The notes under the pieces: generated by a model | The model's input: only the letters and a program-made list of their open reading frames with translations | Database searches by the model: none | Told to the model about the DNA's origin: nothing | Origin: DASZVN01 sp035547055 | GTDB lineage: Bacteria > Pseudomonadota > Alphaproteobacteria > Rhizobiales > Methylopilaceae | Assembly: GCA_035547055.1 (NCBI GenBank) | Contig: DASZVN010000038.1 | Span: 1 to 31,039, forward strand | Reading direction: 5' to 3' | Length of the DNA: 31,039 nucleotides | Shown here: positions 22,096 to 30,920 of the stretch, in pieces | How the letters are laid out: each line of letters begins with the position of its first letter | How positions within the stretch are numbered: the first letter of the stretch is position 1 | Made by a program: the position numbers and the translations under genes

Positions 22096-23457
22096 ATGAC
22101 CGAAAGCCAGCCCGACGATCCGGCAAAGCCCGAGAGCGCCCCGGCCGCCACCCCACCCGAACCGGCGCCGCCGCCGGTCCCCGCGGTGGAACCGCCGGCG
22201 GCCGCGGAGCCATCCGCCGATCGCGCCGCCCCGTCGCCGCAGCCGCCGTCTCCGCCGCCCGCCCCGGCGAAGCGGGGCTTCTTCCGCCGCCGCCAGGCTC
22301 CGCCGCGGCAGAGCGCCCGCGAGGCCCGGCTCGCCCGGCGGAACGAACGCTGGAAGAAGCGGGCGCGCACCCCGATCCTCGTCGCCGCCGATGCCGTGCT
22401 GACGCTGGCGGTCCTGGCGCTGGCCGGCGGCCTCGCCGGCATCGTCTATTTCAACCACGCCCTCTCGGCGCCGGGGCCGCTGGCCGCAGCCAAGGTGATC
22501 GTCGTGCCCCGCGGCGCCGGAACGCGCGACGTCGGCGATACGCTGGAGAAGGCCGGGGCGATCAAGAGCGGCTGGATGTTCTTCGCCGCCGCGCAGGCCG
22601 CCGGCGACCGCGGCAAGCTCAAGGCGGGGGAATACCAGATCCCGGCCCACGCGAGCCTCCGCGCCGTCGTCGCCATGATCGCGGCCGGCAAGGTGATGCA
22701 GCATCCGATCACCATCCCGGAGGGGCTTACCTCGCAGCAGGTGGTGGCGCGGCTCGAAAGCGAGGACGTGCTCAAGGGCGACATCGCTTCGACCCCGCCG
22801 GAAGGCTCGCTTCTGCCCGAGACCTATAACGTGGTGCGCGATACCCCGCGCTCCGAGCTGCTCGCCACCATGGCCGAGAAGGATCGCGAGCTGGTCAAGG
22901 AGGTCTGGGCTGGCCGCGATCCCAGCGTGCCGTTGAAATCGCCGGAGGAGCTCGTCACCCTGGCCTCGCTGGTCGAGAAGGAGACGGCCCTGCCGGCCGA
23001 GCGGCCGCGCATTGCGGCCGTCTTCGTCAACCGCCTGAAACGGGGCATGCGCCTGCAATCCGACCCGACGATCATCTACGGCCTGGTCGGCGGCAAGGGC
23101 ACGCTCGGCCGCCCGATCAGCCGGGCCGACGTCGCCAAGGCGACACCCTACAACACCTACACCATCCGCGGCCTGCCGCCGGGGCCGATCACCAACCCCG
23201 GCAAGGCCTCGCTCGAAGCCGCGGCCCATCCGGCCAAGACCGACGATCTCTATTTCGTCGCCGACGGCCATGGCGGCCACGCCTTCGCCGCAACCTTCGC
23301 CGAGCACCGCAAGAACGTCGAGAATCTGCGCGCGATCGAGGCGTTGCGGGGCGAGCAGGTGCCTGACCGGATGGAACTCGACCTCGACGAGGACGACGAT
23401 CCCGCGGCGACCGCGGCCTCACCGCCGGCGCGGCCGTCGCGCTCGCGGCGGCGCTGA
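22096..23457 (+). CDS. mltG: Endolytic peptidoglycan transglycosylase MltG
   Basis: A 453-aa inner-membrane enzyme thought to cut nascent glycan strands and set chain length. A Pro/Ala-rich cytoplasmic region (residues about 10-60) and an Arg-rich stretch precede one membrane helix (about 93-118). The periplasmic part has a LysM-like segment (VPRGAGTRDVGDTLEKAGAI) and the YceG domain with catalytic Glu in LASLVEKETAL. RPRIAAVFVNRL, LQSDPTIIYGL, YNTYTIRGLPPGPI and NPGKASLEAA also match. The Pro-rich N-terminus is longer than in E. coli. ATG 22096 lacks a clear ribosome binding site. It lies between fabF and yicC, the usual arrangement here. Confidence 0.95.
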   Translation: MTESQPDDPAKPESAPAATPPEPAPPPVPAVEPPAAAEPSADRAAPSPQPPSPPPAPAKRGFFRRRQAPPRQSAREARLARRNERWKKRARTPILVAADAVLTLAVLALAGGLAGIVYFNHALSAPGPLAAAKVIVVPRGAGTRDVGDTLEKAGAIKSGWMFFAAAQAAGDRGKLKAGEYQIPAHASLRAVVAMIAAGKVMQHPITIPEGLTSQQVVARLESEDVLKGDIASTPPEGSLLPETYNVVRDTPRSELLATMAEKDRELVKEVWAGRDPSVPLKSPEELVTLASLVEKETALPAERPRIAAVFVNRLKRGMRLQSDPTIIYGLVGGKGTLGRPISRADVAKATPYNTYTIRGLPPGPITNPGKASLEAAAHPAKTDDLYFVADGHGGHAFAATFAEHRKNVENLRAIEALRGEQVPDRMELDLDEDDDPAATAASPPARPSRSRRR

Positions 23458-23466
23458 GGCATCGCG

Positions 23467-24357
23467 ATGGCGCTCGCGAGCATGACTGGCTTCGCCCGTG
23501 CCGAGGGCACGGCGCCGGGGCTACGCTGGACCTGGGAGATCCGCACCGTCAACGCGCGCGGCCTCGACGTGCGGCTCCGCCTGCCGCCGGGCTTCGACGC
23601 GCTCGACGGCCTGGCGCGGCGCGCCATCGCCGGCGCGATCGCCCGTGGCACCTGCTTCGCCAACCTCACCGTCGTGCGCGAAGGCGCGGCGACGGCGCTG
23701 CGGGTCAATTCCGATGCGCTCGCGGCGCTGGCGGCGGCTCTCCAGGACGTCCGTGCCTGCTTTCCCGACGCGGCGCCGCCGACGCTCGACGGACTCCTGG
23801 CGCTGCGCGGCGTGCTCGAGAGCAGCGAGGCGGAACCCGACGAGGCCGCCCGCGAGATCGAGAACGCCGCCATCGCCAAGTCCCTCGACGGGGTGCTGGC
23901 GGCTCTGGTGGCGAACCGGCGCCAGGAAGGCGCCGCGCTGGAAGCGGTGCTCGGCGAACGGCTCGTGACGATCGCATCCCTGGTCGAGGCCGCCGACGCC
24001 CATCCTGCGCGGCGGCCCGAAGCCATTCGCGCACGGCTGGAAGAGCAGATCCGCACCCTCCTCGACGCCCAGCCCGCGCTCGATCCCGACCGCTTGCACC
24101 AGGAGGCCGTGCTGATCGCGACCCGGGCCGACGTGCGGGAGGAGATCGATCGGTTGCGCATGCACATTGCGGCGTCGCGCGACCTGATCGCGGCCGGCGG
24201 CGCGGTTGGTCGCCGGCTCGACTTCCTGGCCCAGGAATTCGGCCGCGAATCGAATACGCTCGGCGCCAAGTCGAACGACGGTGGCTTGACGGCGATCGCG
24301 CTGGAGCTGAAAGCGGTGGTCGAGCAGTTCCGCGAGCAGGTGCAGAACGTCGAATGA
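23467..24357 (+). CDS. YicC family endoribonuclease
   Basis: A 296-aa protein. The N-terminal ASMTGFARAEG followed by WEIRTVNARGLDVRLRLP is the YicC N-domain signature. The C-terminal GRRLDFLAQEFGRESNTLGAKS (in pieces: RRLDFLAQEF, GRESNTLGAK) is the DUF1732 signature. E. coli YicC is an endoribonuclease linked to small-RNA turnover. Its stop overlaps the gmk start by 4 bp (ATGA), the usual yicC-gmk coupling. The ribosome binding site is weak. Start ATG 23467, 9 nt after mltG. Confidence 0.95.
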   Translation: MALASMTGFARAEGTAPGLRWTWEIRTVNARGLDVRLRLPPGFDALDGLARRAIAGAIARGTCFANLTVVREGAATALRVNSDALAALAAALQDVRACFPDAAPPTLDGLLALRGVLESSEAEPDEAAREIENAAIAKSLDGVLAALVANRRQEGAALEAVLGERLVTIASLVEAADAHPARRPEAIRARLEEQIRTLLDAQPALDPDRLHQEAVLIATRADVREEIDRLRMHIAASRDLIAAGGAVGRRLDFLAQEFGRESNTLGAKSNDGGLTAIALELKAVVEQFREQVQNVE

Positions 24358-25070
24358 CGAGCCCGACCCCCGGCCGCCGCGGGCTCATGCTGGTGGTGTC
24401 CTCGCCCTCGGGCGCTGGCAAGACGACGCTGACCCGCCTCCTGATCGAGCGCGACCGCGACATCGTCCTCTCGGTATCGGTGACGACGCGGGAGAGGCGC
24501 ACCAGCGAGGCCGAGGGTTCGCACTATTTCTTCAAGAGCGGCGCCGAGTTCGCGCGGATGCGCGATTCCGGGGAACTGCTTGAGTGGGCGGAGGTCCACG
24601 GCAATTTCTATGGCACTCCGCGCGACAAGGTGGAGAGCGAGCTCGCCGCCGGCCACGACGTCCTGTTCGACATCGACTGGCAGGGCACCCGCCAGCTCTA
24701 CGCCAAGGCGCGCGCCGATCTCGCGAGCGTCTTCGTGCTGCCGCCGGATGCGGCCTCGCTCCGGCGACGGCTCGAGCATCGCGCCGAGGACGAGCCTGCG
24801 GTGATCCAGCAGCGTCTCGCCAACGCGATGGTCGAGATCGCTCATTGGCGCGAATACGACTACGTCATCGTCAACGACGATCTCGACCGCAGCTTCGCCG
24901 AGCTGCGCGCCGTGCTCGCCGCCGAACGAATGCGCCGAAGCGGCGCCAACCCGACGGTGGCGGAACCGGGAGCCGCCGCGATGGCCGACGCCTTGCGGCC
25001 GGAGCATCGCACCGACGTCGTCTCCCTGGTCGATCGGCTCGGGCGCGAGCTCAAGGCGATGGCGGGCTGA
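24354..25070 (+). CDS. gmk: Guanylate kinase
   Basis: A 238-aa enzyme phosphorylating GMP to GDP. The P-loop SPSGAGKT is at 17-24. The GMP-binding region has SVSVTTRERR, EGSHYFFKS and GNFYGTPRDKVE, and DVLFDIDWQGTRQL and RLANAMVEIAHWREYDYVIVN (in two blocks) follow. About 30 residues beyond the common length form a C-terminal extension (from about 205). It is translationally coupled to yicC. guaB and guaA lie just downstream, so three guanine-nucleotide enzymes cluster here. Confidence 0.97.
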   Translation: MTSPTPGRRGLMLVVSSPSGAGKTTLTRLLIERDRDIVLSVSVTTRERRTSEAEGSHYFFKSGAEFARMRDSGELLEWAEVHGNFYGTPRDKVESELAAGHDVLFDIDWQGTRQLYAKARADLASVFVLPPDAASLRRRLEHRAEDEPAVIQQRLANAMVEIAHWREYDYVIVNDDLDRSFAELRAVLAAERMRRSGANPTVAEPGAAAMADALRPEHRTDVVSLVDRLGRELKAMAG

Positions 25071-25227
25071 CCGCATCCGACGGCGAGCCCCGGCGGGTAG
25101 TCCACAAGCCGCGCATTGCCCTAGGAAACCCGCCGGACCCGTGGTAGAGACCCCCGCCAACTCGCGGTCGCGCCTTCTGCCGCCGCCCATCCGCTCCGGC
25201 GTTCCGCCGGGCCATCAGGAGTTGGCC

Positions 25228-26709
25228 ATGCCCCGTTTTCTCGACGGCCCGACCGCGGAGGCGCTGACCTTCGACGATGTCCTCTTGCGTCCGCGCCATT
25301 CGGCGGTCCTGCCGAGCGAGGTCAGTCTGACGACGCGCATCACCCGCACGATCGAGCTGAAGCTGCCGATCATCTCCGCGGCTATGGATACGGTGACCGA
25401 ATCGCGCCTCGCCATCGCCATGGCGCAGGCCGGCGGTCTCGGCGTGCTCCACCGCAACATGACGCCGGAGGAGCAGGCCGCGGAGGTGCGCGCGGTCAAG
25501 AAGTTCGAATCGGGCATGGTGGTGAACCCGGTCACGATCCACCCGGAGCAGACGCTGGCCGAGGCGCTGGAGCTGATGCGCGGCCACGGCATCTCCGGCA
25601 TCCCGGTGGTCGAGCGCGGCTCGGGCCGCCTCGTCGGCATCGTCACCAACCGCGACGTCCGCTTCGCCACCAATCCGGCGCAGCCGATCTCGGAGCTGAT
25701 GACCAGGGAGCGGCTGGTCACGGTCGGCGAGGGCGTCGAGCAGACCGAGGCCAAGCGCCTCCTCCACCAGCACCGCATCGAGAAGCTCTTGGTGGTCGAT
25801 GCCGATTACCGCTGCGTCGGGCTGATCACCGTCAAGGACATCGAGAAGGCGGTGACCAATCCCAACGCCAACAAGGACTCGCGCGGCCGCCTCCGGGTCG
25901 CCGCGGCGACCACCGTCGGCGATGCCGGCCTCGGCCGCTCCGAGCAACTGATCGACGCCGGTGTCGACCTCGTCGTGGTCGACACCGCCCACGGCCATTC
26001 CGCCCGCGTGCTCGAGGTGGTGTCGCGGATCAAGCGGCTGTCGAACGAGGTCCAGGTCGTCGCCGGCAACATCGCGACCGCCGACGGCGCCAAGGCGCTG
26101 ATCGACGCCGGGGCGGATGCAGTCAAGGTCGGCATCGGCCCGGGCTCGATCTGCACCACCCGCGTCGTCGCGGGCGTCGGCGTGCCGCAGCTCACCGCGA
26201 TCATCGACGCCGTCGGGGTGGCGCGCGACCAGGACGTGCCGGTGATCGCCGACGGCGGCATCAAGTTCTCCGGCGATCTCGCCAAGGCGCTGGCCGCGGG
26301 CGCGGATTGCGCGATGATCGGCTCGCTCCTCGCCGGCACCGACGAGAGCCCCGGCGAGGTGTTCCTCTACCAGGGCCGTTCCTACAAGTCCTACCGCGGC
26401 ATGGGTTCGGTCGGCGCGATGGCGCGGGGCTCGGCCGATCGCTATTTCCAGCAGGACATCAAGGACACGCTGAAGCTGGTCCCTGAGGGCGTGGAGGGCC
26501 AGGTGCCCTACAAGGGGCCGGTGGCGGCGATCCTGCACCAGCTCGCCGGCGGCCTGCGCGCCGCCATGGGCTATGTCGGCGCCGCCGACCTGAAGTCGTT
26601 TCAGGAGCGGGCGGAGTTCGTCCGCATCTCCGGTGCCGCCTTGCGCGAGAGCCACGTCCACGACGTGACGATCACGCGCGAAAGCCCGAACTATCCGACC
26701 AGGGCATAG
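25228..26709 (+). CDS. guaB: IMP dehydrogenase
   Basis: A 493-aa enzyme oxidising IMP to XMP, the committed step to guanine nucleotides. LTFDDVLLRPRHSAVLPSEV opens the TIM barrel and a tandem CBS pair occupies about residues 97-210. The catalytic loop GIGPGSICTTR holds Cys309, and the flap YRGMGSVGAM lies nearer the C-terminus. The start is ATG 25228 with AGGAG upstream; the frame open from 25141 is not needed. It is followed after 8 bp by a MAPEG gene and then by the RsmB-like gene and guaA, an arrangement seen in other alphaproteobacteria. Confidence 0.98.
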   Translation: MPRFLDGPTAEALTFDDVLLRPRHSAVLPSEVSLTTRITRTIELKLPIISAAMDTVTESRLAIAMAQAGGLGVLHRNMTPEEQAAEVRAVKKFESGMVVNPVTIHPEQTLAEALELMRGHGISGIPVVERGSGRLVGIVTNRDVRFATNPAQPISELMTRERLVTVGEGVEQTEAKRLLHQHRIEKLLVVDADYRCVGLITVKDIEKAVTNPNANKDSRGRLRVAAATTVGDAGLGRSEQLIDAGVDLVVVDTAHGHSARVLEVVSRIKRLSNEVQVVAGNIATADGAKALIDAGADAVKVGIGPGSICTTRVVAGVGVPQLTAIIDAVGVARDQDVPVIADGGIKFSGDLAKALAAGADCAMIGSLLAGTDESPGEVFLYQGRSYKSYRGMGSVGAMARGSADRYFQQDIKDTLKLVPEGVEGQVPYKGPVAAILHQLAGGLRAAMGYVGAADLKSFQERAEFVRISGAALRESHVHDVTITRESPNYPTRA

Positions 26710-26717
26710 GCGGGCTG

Positions 26718-27137
26718 ATGTCGCTTTCTCTCATACTCCTCCCGCTCTTCATCCAGGTTGCGCTGACCTATTTCCTGCTGTTCTGGACGGCGCGGATCCG
26801 TGCGCAGGCGCTCACGACGCGCGAGGTGCATCCCCGCGACGTGGCCGTCCGCGGCGCGTGGCCGGAGCGCGCGCAGCAGATCGCCAACGCCTACCACAAC
26901 CAGCTCCAGCTCCCGGTGCTGTTCTTCGTGGTGGTGATCCTGGCGCTGATCACCCACAAGACCGGCGTCGTCTTCGTCGCGCTGGAATGGGCGTTCGTGC
27001 TGCTTCGCATCGTTCACGCCGCGATCCACACCGGCGGCAACCGGATCCCGCCGCGCTTCTTCGCTTTCGCGGCGGGCGCGGCGGTGCTCCTCGCGATGTG
27101 GGTGCTGTTTGCCGTCCGCATCCTGTTTGCGGTCTGA
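26718..27137 (+). CDS. MAPEG family membrane protein
   Basis: A 139-aa protein with about four membrane segments (LILLPLFIQVALTYFLLFW, LQLPVLFFVVVILALITH, VVFVALEWAFVLLRI, GAAVLLAMWVLFAVRILF). The central ANAYHNQLQLPVLFF and RIVHAAIHTGGNRIPPR blocks match the MAPEG fold of eicosanoid and glutathione-metabolism enzymes. Bacterial members are mostly uncharacterised. Spacing is 8 bp from guaB and 3 bp to the next gene, so it is in the same operon. No catalytic role can be assigned. Confidence 0.85.
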   Translation: MSLSLILLPLFIQVALTYFLLFWTARIRAQALTTREVHPRDVAVRGAWPERAQQIANAYHNQLQLPVLFFVVVILALITHKTGVVFVALEWAFVLLRIVHAAIHTGGNRIPPRFFAFAAGAAVLLAMWVLFAVRILFAV

Positions 27138-27140
27138 GCG

Positions 27141-28454
27141 GTGAAGCCGGGTGCCCAGGCGGCGGCCGCCATCGCCGTGCTCGCCGAGGTAGAAGCCCGG
27201 CACCGGCCGGTCGCCGAGGCGCTGAAGGATTGGGGCCGCGACCATCGCTTCGCCGGCTCGGGCGACCGCGCCCGGATCGCGAGCCTGGTCTACGACGCGC
27301 TTCGGCGCCGCGCTTCCAGCGCCTGGCGCCTCGGCGCCGATGAACCTCGCGCGTGGGTGCTCGGCGCGCTCGCCTTCGTCCGCGGCCACGATGCGGAAGA
27401 GGTCGCCCGGCTGTTCGCGGACAGCCCTCATGCGCCGGAGCCGCTGACGGAATCCGAGTGCGCCGCGCTCGGCGGCTCCTCGCTCGCCGGCGCGCCGCCC
27501 TGGGTCGCGGGCGATTACCCGGAATGGCTCGATGCCGCCCTGGCGCGGAGCTTCGGCGAGGCGCGCGCCGCCGAGGGCGCGGCGCTGGCGGAGCGGGCGC
27601 CGCTCGATCTTCGCGTCAATGCGCTGAAGGCCGACCGCCCCAAGGCAGCGAAGGCGCTGGCGCATCTCCATCCGGCCGAGACCCCGCTGAGCCCGCTCGG
27701 TCTTCGCCTGCCGCTTCTGTCGGATGGCCGCGGCCCCCCGGTCCAGGCCGAGCCGGCGTTCCAGAAGGGCCTGATCGAGGTCCAGGACGAAGGCTCGCAG
27801 CTTGCCGCGCTGCTCGCAGCCGCGGCGCCGGGGATGCAGGTGGTCGATTTCTGCGCCGGCGCCGGCGGCAAGACGCTGGCGCTGGCGGCGGCGATGGCAA
27901 ATCACGGCCAGCTCTACGCCCACGACGACGACCTGCGCCGCCTTGCGCCGCTCTACGAGCGCGCCCGCCGCGCCGGGGTTCGCAATCTCCAGATTCGGTC
28001 GCCGAGGGGCGATGCCGACGTCCTCGGCGACCTTGCTGCCCTGGCCGACCTGGTGCTGGTCGATGCGCCCTGCACCGGCACCGGCACCTGGCGTCGCAAC
28101 CCCGACGCCAAATGGCGGCTCCGCCCGGCGGCGCTCGACGCCCGCATTCGCGAGCAGGATGCCGCGCTCGCTGGCGCCGCGCGACTGGTCAAGCCGGGCG
28201 GGCGGCTGGTCTACGTCACCTGCTCCCTCCTTGCCGAGGAGAACGAGGACCGCGTCGCTGCCTTCCGCACGACGCGGCCGGAGTTCGTGCCCGTCATGGC
28301 GGCCGACGCGGCGGCGCAGGCCGGCCTGCCGGCGCTGGCCCGGTTCGCAACGGCGGCGGGCGGTGCCTTTCGCCTGACCCCGCTTCAGGCCGGCACCGAC
28401 GGCTTCTTCATCGCGGTGATGCGGCGCCTTGCAGGGGAGGGCACGCTCGCGTAA
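27141..28454 (+). CDS. RsmB/NOP family SAM-dependent RNA (cytosine-5) methyltransferase
   Basis: A 437-aa protein. After a divergent N-terminal helical region come FQKGLIEVQDEGSQLAALL (two parts of the NOP fold) and the SAM site VVDFCAGAGGKTLALA. The catalytic cysteines are Cys311 in DAPCTGTGTWRRNPDAKW and Cys361 in YVTCSLLAEENE. The family methylates C5 of cytosine in rRNA or tRNA; RsmB (16S C967) is the nearest named function but is unproven. The start is GTG 27141, 3 bp after the MAPEG stop; 9 bp separate its stop from the guaA start. It belongs to the guaB-guaA operon. Confidence 0.92.
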   Translation: MKPGAQAAAAIAVLAEVEARHRPVAEALKDWGRDHRFAGSGDRARIASLVYDALRRRASSAWRLGADEPRAWVLGALAFVRGHDAEEVARLFADSPHAPEPLTESECAALGGSSLAGAPPWVAGDYPEWLDAALARSFGEARAAEGAALAERAPLDLRVNALKADRPKAAKALAHLHPAETPLSPLGLRLPLLSDGRGPPVQAEPAFQKGLIEVQDEGSQLAALLAAAAPGMQVVDFCAGAGGKTLALAAAMANHGQLYAHDDDLRRLAPLYERARRAGVRNLQIRSPRGDADVLGDLAALADLVLVDAPCTGTGTWRRNPDAKWRLRPAALDARIREQDAALAGAARLVKPGGRLVYVTCSLLAEENEDRVAAFRTTRPEFVPVMAADAAAQAGLPALARFATAAGGAFRLTPLQAGTDGFFIAVMRRLAGEGTLA

Positions 28455-28463
28455 CTCACCGCC

Positions 28464-30029
28464 ATGCCGCCCGCCACGCCCCACCACGACCGCATCCTCA
28501 TCGTCGATTTCGGCTCGCAGGTGACGCAGCTCATCGCCCGCCGGGTGCGCGAGCTCGGCGTCTATTGCGAGATCGTGCCCTACGATCGCGCCGGCCCGAT
28601 GGTCGAGAGCTTCGGCGCCAAGGGCATCATCCTCTCCGGCGGCCCGGCCTCGGTGACCGAGACCCACACCCCGCGGGCGCCTGATGCCGCCTTCGCCGGA
28701 CAGGTGCCGGTGCTCGGCATCTGCTACGGCGAACAGACCATGGTCGCCCAGCTCGGTGGCAGCGTCGAAGGCGGCCATTCGCGCGAATTCGGCCGGGCCG
28801 AGGTCGAGGTCGCCGTCCAGTCGCCGTTGTTCGACGGCGCGTGGCGGCCCGGCGAACGCCATCCGGTGTGGATGAGCCACGGCGACCGCGTCACCGCCTT
28901 GCCGCCGGGTTTCCATGCCATCGCGACCTCGGACGGCGCGCCCTTTGCCGCGATCGCCGACGAGACGCGGCGCTTCTACGGCGTCCAGTTCCACCCCGAG
29001 GTGGCGCACACCCCCGACGGGGCCCGCCTGCTGCGGAATTTCGTGCGCGACATCGCCGGCTGCCGCGGCGACTGGACGATGGAGGCGTTCCGCGACGAGG
29101 CCATCGCCCGTATCCGGGCCCAGGTCGGGCAGGGCAGTGTGCTGTGCGGCCTTTCGGGCGGCGTCGATTCCGCCGTCGCCGCGGTGCTGATCCACGAGGC
29201 GGTCGGCGACCGGCTCACCTGCGTCCTCGTCGACCACGGCCTGATGCGCGAGGGCGAGGCGGCGCAGGTGGTCGACCTATTCCGCCGCCATTACAACATC
29301 CCGCTGGTCCACGTGGACGCCAGCGCGACGTTCCTCGCGGCGCTCGCCGGCGTCACCGACCCCGAGGTCAAGCGCAAGACCATCGGCCGCCTCTTCGTCG
29401 AGACCTTCGAGGCCGAGGCCGCCAAGCTCGGCGGTGCCGACTTCCTCGCCCAGGGCACGCTCTACCCGGATGTGATCGAGAGCGTCTCGGTCGCAGGGGG
29501 GCCCTCGGCGACGATCAAGTCGCACCACAATGTCGGCGGCCTCCCCGAGCGGATGAAGATGGCGCTGGTCGAGCCGCTTCGCGAACTCTTCAAGGACGAG
29601 GTCCGCGCGCTCGGCCAGACGCTCGGCTTGCCGGCCGATTTCGTTGGCCGCCACCCGTTCCCCGGGCCGGGCCTCGCCATCCGAATTCCCGGCGCGATCA
29701 CCCCGGAGAAGCTCGCGGTGCTGCGCCGCGCCGACACGATCTATCTCGATGAGATCAGGAAGGCTGGCCTCTACGACGCGATCTGGCAGGCCTTCGCCGT
29801 GCTGCTGCCGGTGCAGACCGTCGGCGTCATGGGCGACAGCCGCACCTACGAGCACGTTCTGGCGCTCCGCGCCGTCACCTCGTCGGACGGCATGACGGCG
29901 GATTTCTACCCCTTCGACATGGCCTTCCTCGGCCGCACCGCGACCCGCATCATCAACGAAGTCCGCGGCGTCAACCGCGTCGTCTACGACGTAACGAGCA
30001 AGCCGCCCGGCACCATCGAGTGGGAGTGA
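28464..30029 (+). CDS. guaA: GMP synthase (glutamine-hydrolysing)
   Basis: A 521-aa two-domain enzyme converting XMP to GMP. The glutaminase triad is Cys87 (VLGICYGEQ), His177 and Glu179 (QFHPEV). The ATP-pyrophosphatase P-loop is SGGVDS (231-236). FVGRHPFPGPGLAIR and the C-terminal VNRVVYDVTSKPPGTIEWE complete a full-length protein, so the integration event downstream has kept the coding end intact. It is the last gene of guaB-MAPEG-RsmB-guaA. Confidence 0.98.
   Translation: MPPATPHHDRILIVDFGSQVTQLIARRVRELGVYCEIVPYDRAGPMVESFGAKGIILSGGPASVTETHTPRAPDAAFAGQVPVLGICYGEQTMVAQLGGSVEGGHSREFGRAEVEVAVQSPLFDGAWRPGERHPVWMSHGDRVTALPPGFHAIATSDGAPFAAIADETRRFYGVQFHPEVAHTPDGARLLRNFVRDIAGCRGDWTMEAFRDEAIARIRAQVGQGSVLCGLSGGVDSAVAAVLIHEAVGDRLTCVLVDHGLMREGEAAQVVDLFRRHYNIPLVHVDASATFLAALAGVTDPEVKRKTIGRLFVETFEAEAAKLGGADFLAQGTLYPDVIESVSVAGGPSATIKSHHNVGGLPERMKMALVEPLRELFKDEVRALGQTLGLPADFVGRHPFPGPGLAIRIPGAITPEKLAVLRRADTIYLDEIRKAGLYDAIWQAFAVLLPVQTVGVMGDSRTYEHVLALRAVTSSDGMTADFYPFDMAFLGRTATRIINEVRGVNRVVYDVTSKPPGTIEWE
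30010..30029 (+). other. Candidate integration (att) site at the 3' end of guaA
   Basis: The highly conserved guaA 3' end (codons for GTIEWE and the stop) lies 222 bp from a tyrosine-integrase start. The 3' end of guaA is a documented target for integrative elements in several bacteria. The core cannot be defined because the right junction lies outside the window. Confidence 0.4.
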
Positions 30030-30145
30030 CTTAGGGTGGTTTCAGACCATCCCGCTCCGTGCCAGAAATCGCACGAACTCGTTGACTGACAAGGATTATT
30101 TTTCTCACCCCGTATCGCTGCGTGTCACCCCAGCCGAGCCACTTT

Positions 30146-30203
30146 GTTGGTACCGATGTTGGTATGGCGCAGGATGGTCGAGAAACGGGCTTCCGGTACC
30201 AAC
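30146..30203. repeat. Short inverted and direct GTTGGTA repeats upstream of the integrase
   Basis: GTTGGTACCG (30146-30155) has an exact inverted copy, CGGTACCAAC (30194-30203). GTTGGTA recurs at 30158-30164, and a looser GATGGTATCC lies at 30214. These fit arm-type integrase or excisionase sites, or an operator. The 30030-30251 gap is also noticeably AT-richer than the rest of the window (for example GGATTATTTTTCTC near 30093) and contains no gene I can see. Confidence 0.5.
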
Positions 30204-30251
30204 AGCGCCTGTTGATGGTATCCGTTCGCCCCCCCGACCGGATGCGGATTT

Positions 30252-30920
30252 ATGAGCGAACTCACTGATAAAGAAGTGAAAAATCTGAAGCCGAGGGCCA
30301 AGCTCTATAAGGTGACGGACCGCGACGGGATGTACGCGGCCGTCACCCCGACCGGGGTCGTCTCGTTCCGGTATCAGTACCGGGTGAACGGGCGGCAGGA
30401 GGTCTTGACCATCGGCCGATATAGCGCCGAGGCGGCGCGTAAGCTGACACGGGCGCCCGACGCGCTGGAATACGGCATGGAGGTGTCGCTTGCGGAGGCA
30501 AGGTCGCTGCTGGCGCGGGCTCGGCGTCAGGTCGAGCGGGGAGAGTCGCCGTCGAAAGCCAAGGTGGAGAAGCGCACCGCGTCAGCCGAGGCGTTGACGT
30601 TCGGCGGGTGGGCGGAAGCCTACTTCCAGCACAAAGCCGATCCCAAGTCTGGGGCCGAGAAGCTGGCCGACAGCACCCTGGCGATGCGCCGATCCGTCTA
30701 TGATCGCGCGATCGCGGGAGAGTTGTCGAAGCTCAAGCTGGGGGAGGTGACGCCGCAACGCCTCAAACATCTGTGCGACGAGGTTAAGGAGAAGCGCGGG
30801 CCGGCCGTCGCCGTGCTTGTCCGCGAGGTCGTGTTGCTAGTGTTCCGCCATGCCCAGGGAAGCGGGCTGGACGTGAGCAACCCGGCTGAGTCGATCCGCA
30901 CTAGGTCACGGACTCATTAG
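30252..30920 (+). pseudogene. P4-type tyrosine integrase, N-terminal half, truncated by an IS
   Basis: 222 codons. Residues 1 to about 100 form the DUF4102 arm-binding domain (LKPRAKLYKVTDRDGMYAAV, FRYQYRVNGRQEVLTIGRY). Residues about 115-215 are the core-binding helical domain (LTFGGWAEAYFQHKADPKSG, LKHLCDEVKEKRG, REVVLLVFRHAQGSGL). The catalytic domain with its Arg-His-x-x-Arg-Tyr set is absent, as a normal protein is about 400 residues. From 30905 the frame reads into IS DNA and stops at 30918. Codon use is less GC-rich than in neighbouring genes. Immediately after guaA, it marks an island edge. The rest of the integrase may resume beyond the IS, outside the window. Confidence 0.88.

Noticed and set aside
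25071..25227. guaB promoter (TTGCCC at 25116 with TAGAGA at 25145)
   Set aside because: The spacer would be 23 bp, outside the workable range.
26691..29237. Long minus-strand open frame (about 850 codons) opposite the MAPEG, RsmB-like and guaA genes
   Set aside because: Antisense to three recognisable genes, with no domain in its translation; a GC-bias artefact.
30034..30052. guaA terminator (GGGTGGT/ACCATCC hairpin)
   Set aside because: The stem needs a G-U pair and no U-tract follows; too weak to annotate.
30030..30251. tRNA gene serving as the integrase target
   Set aside because: No cloverleaf or T-loop sequence could be seen; the guaA end is the better candidate.
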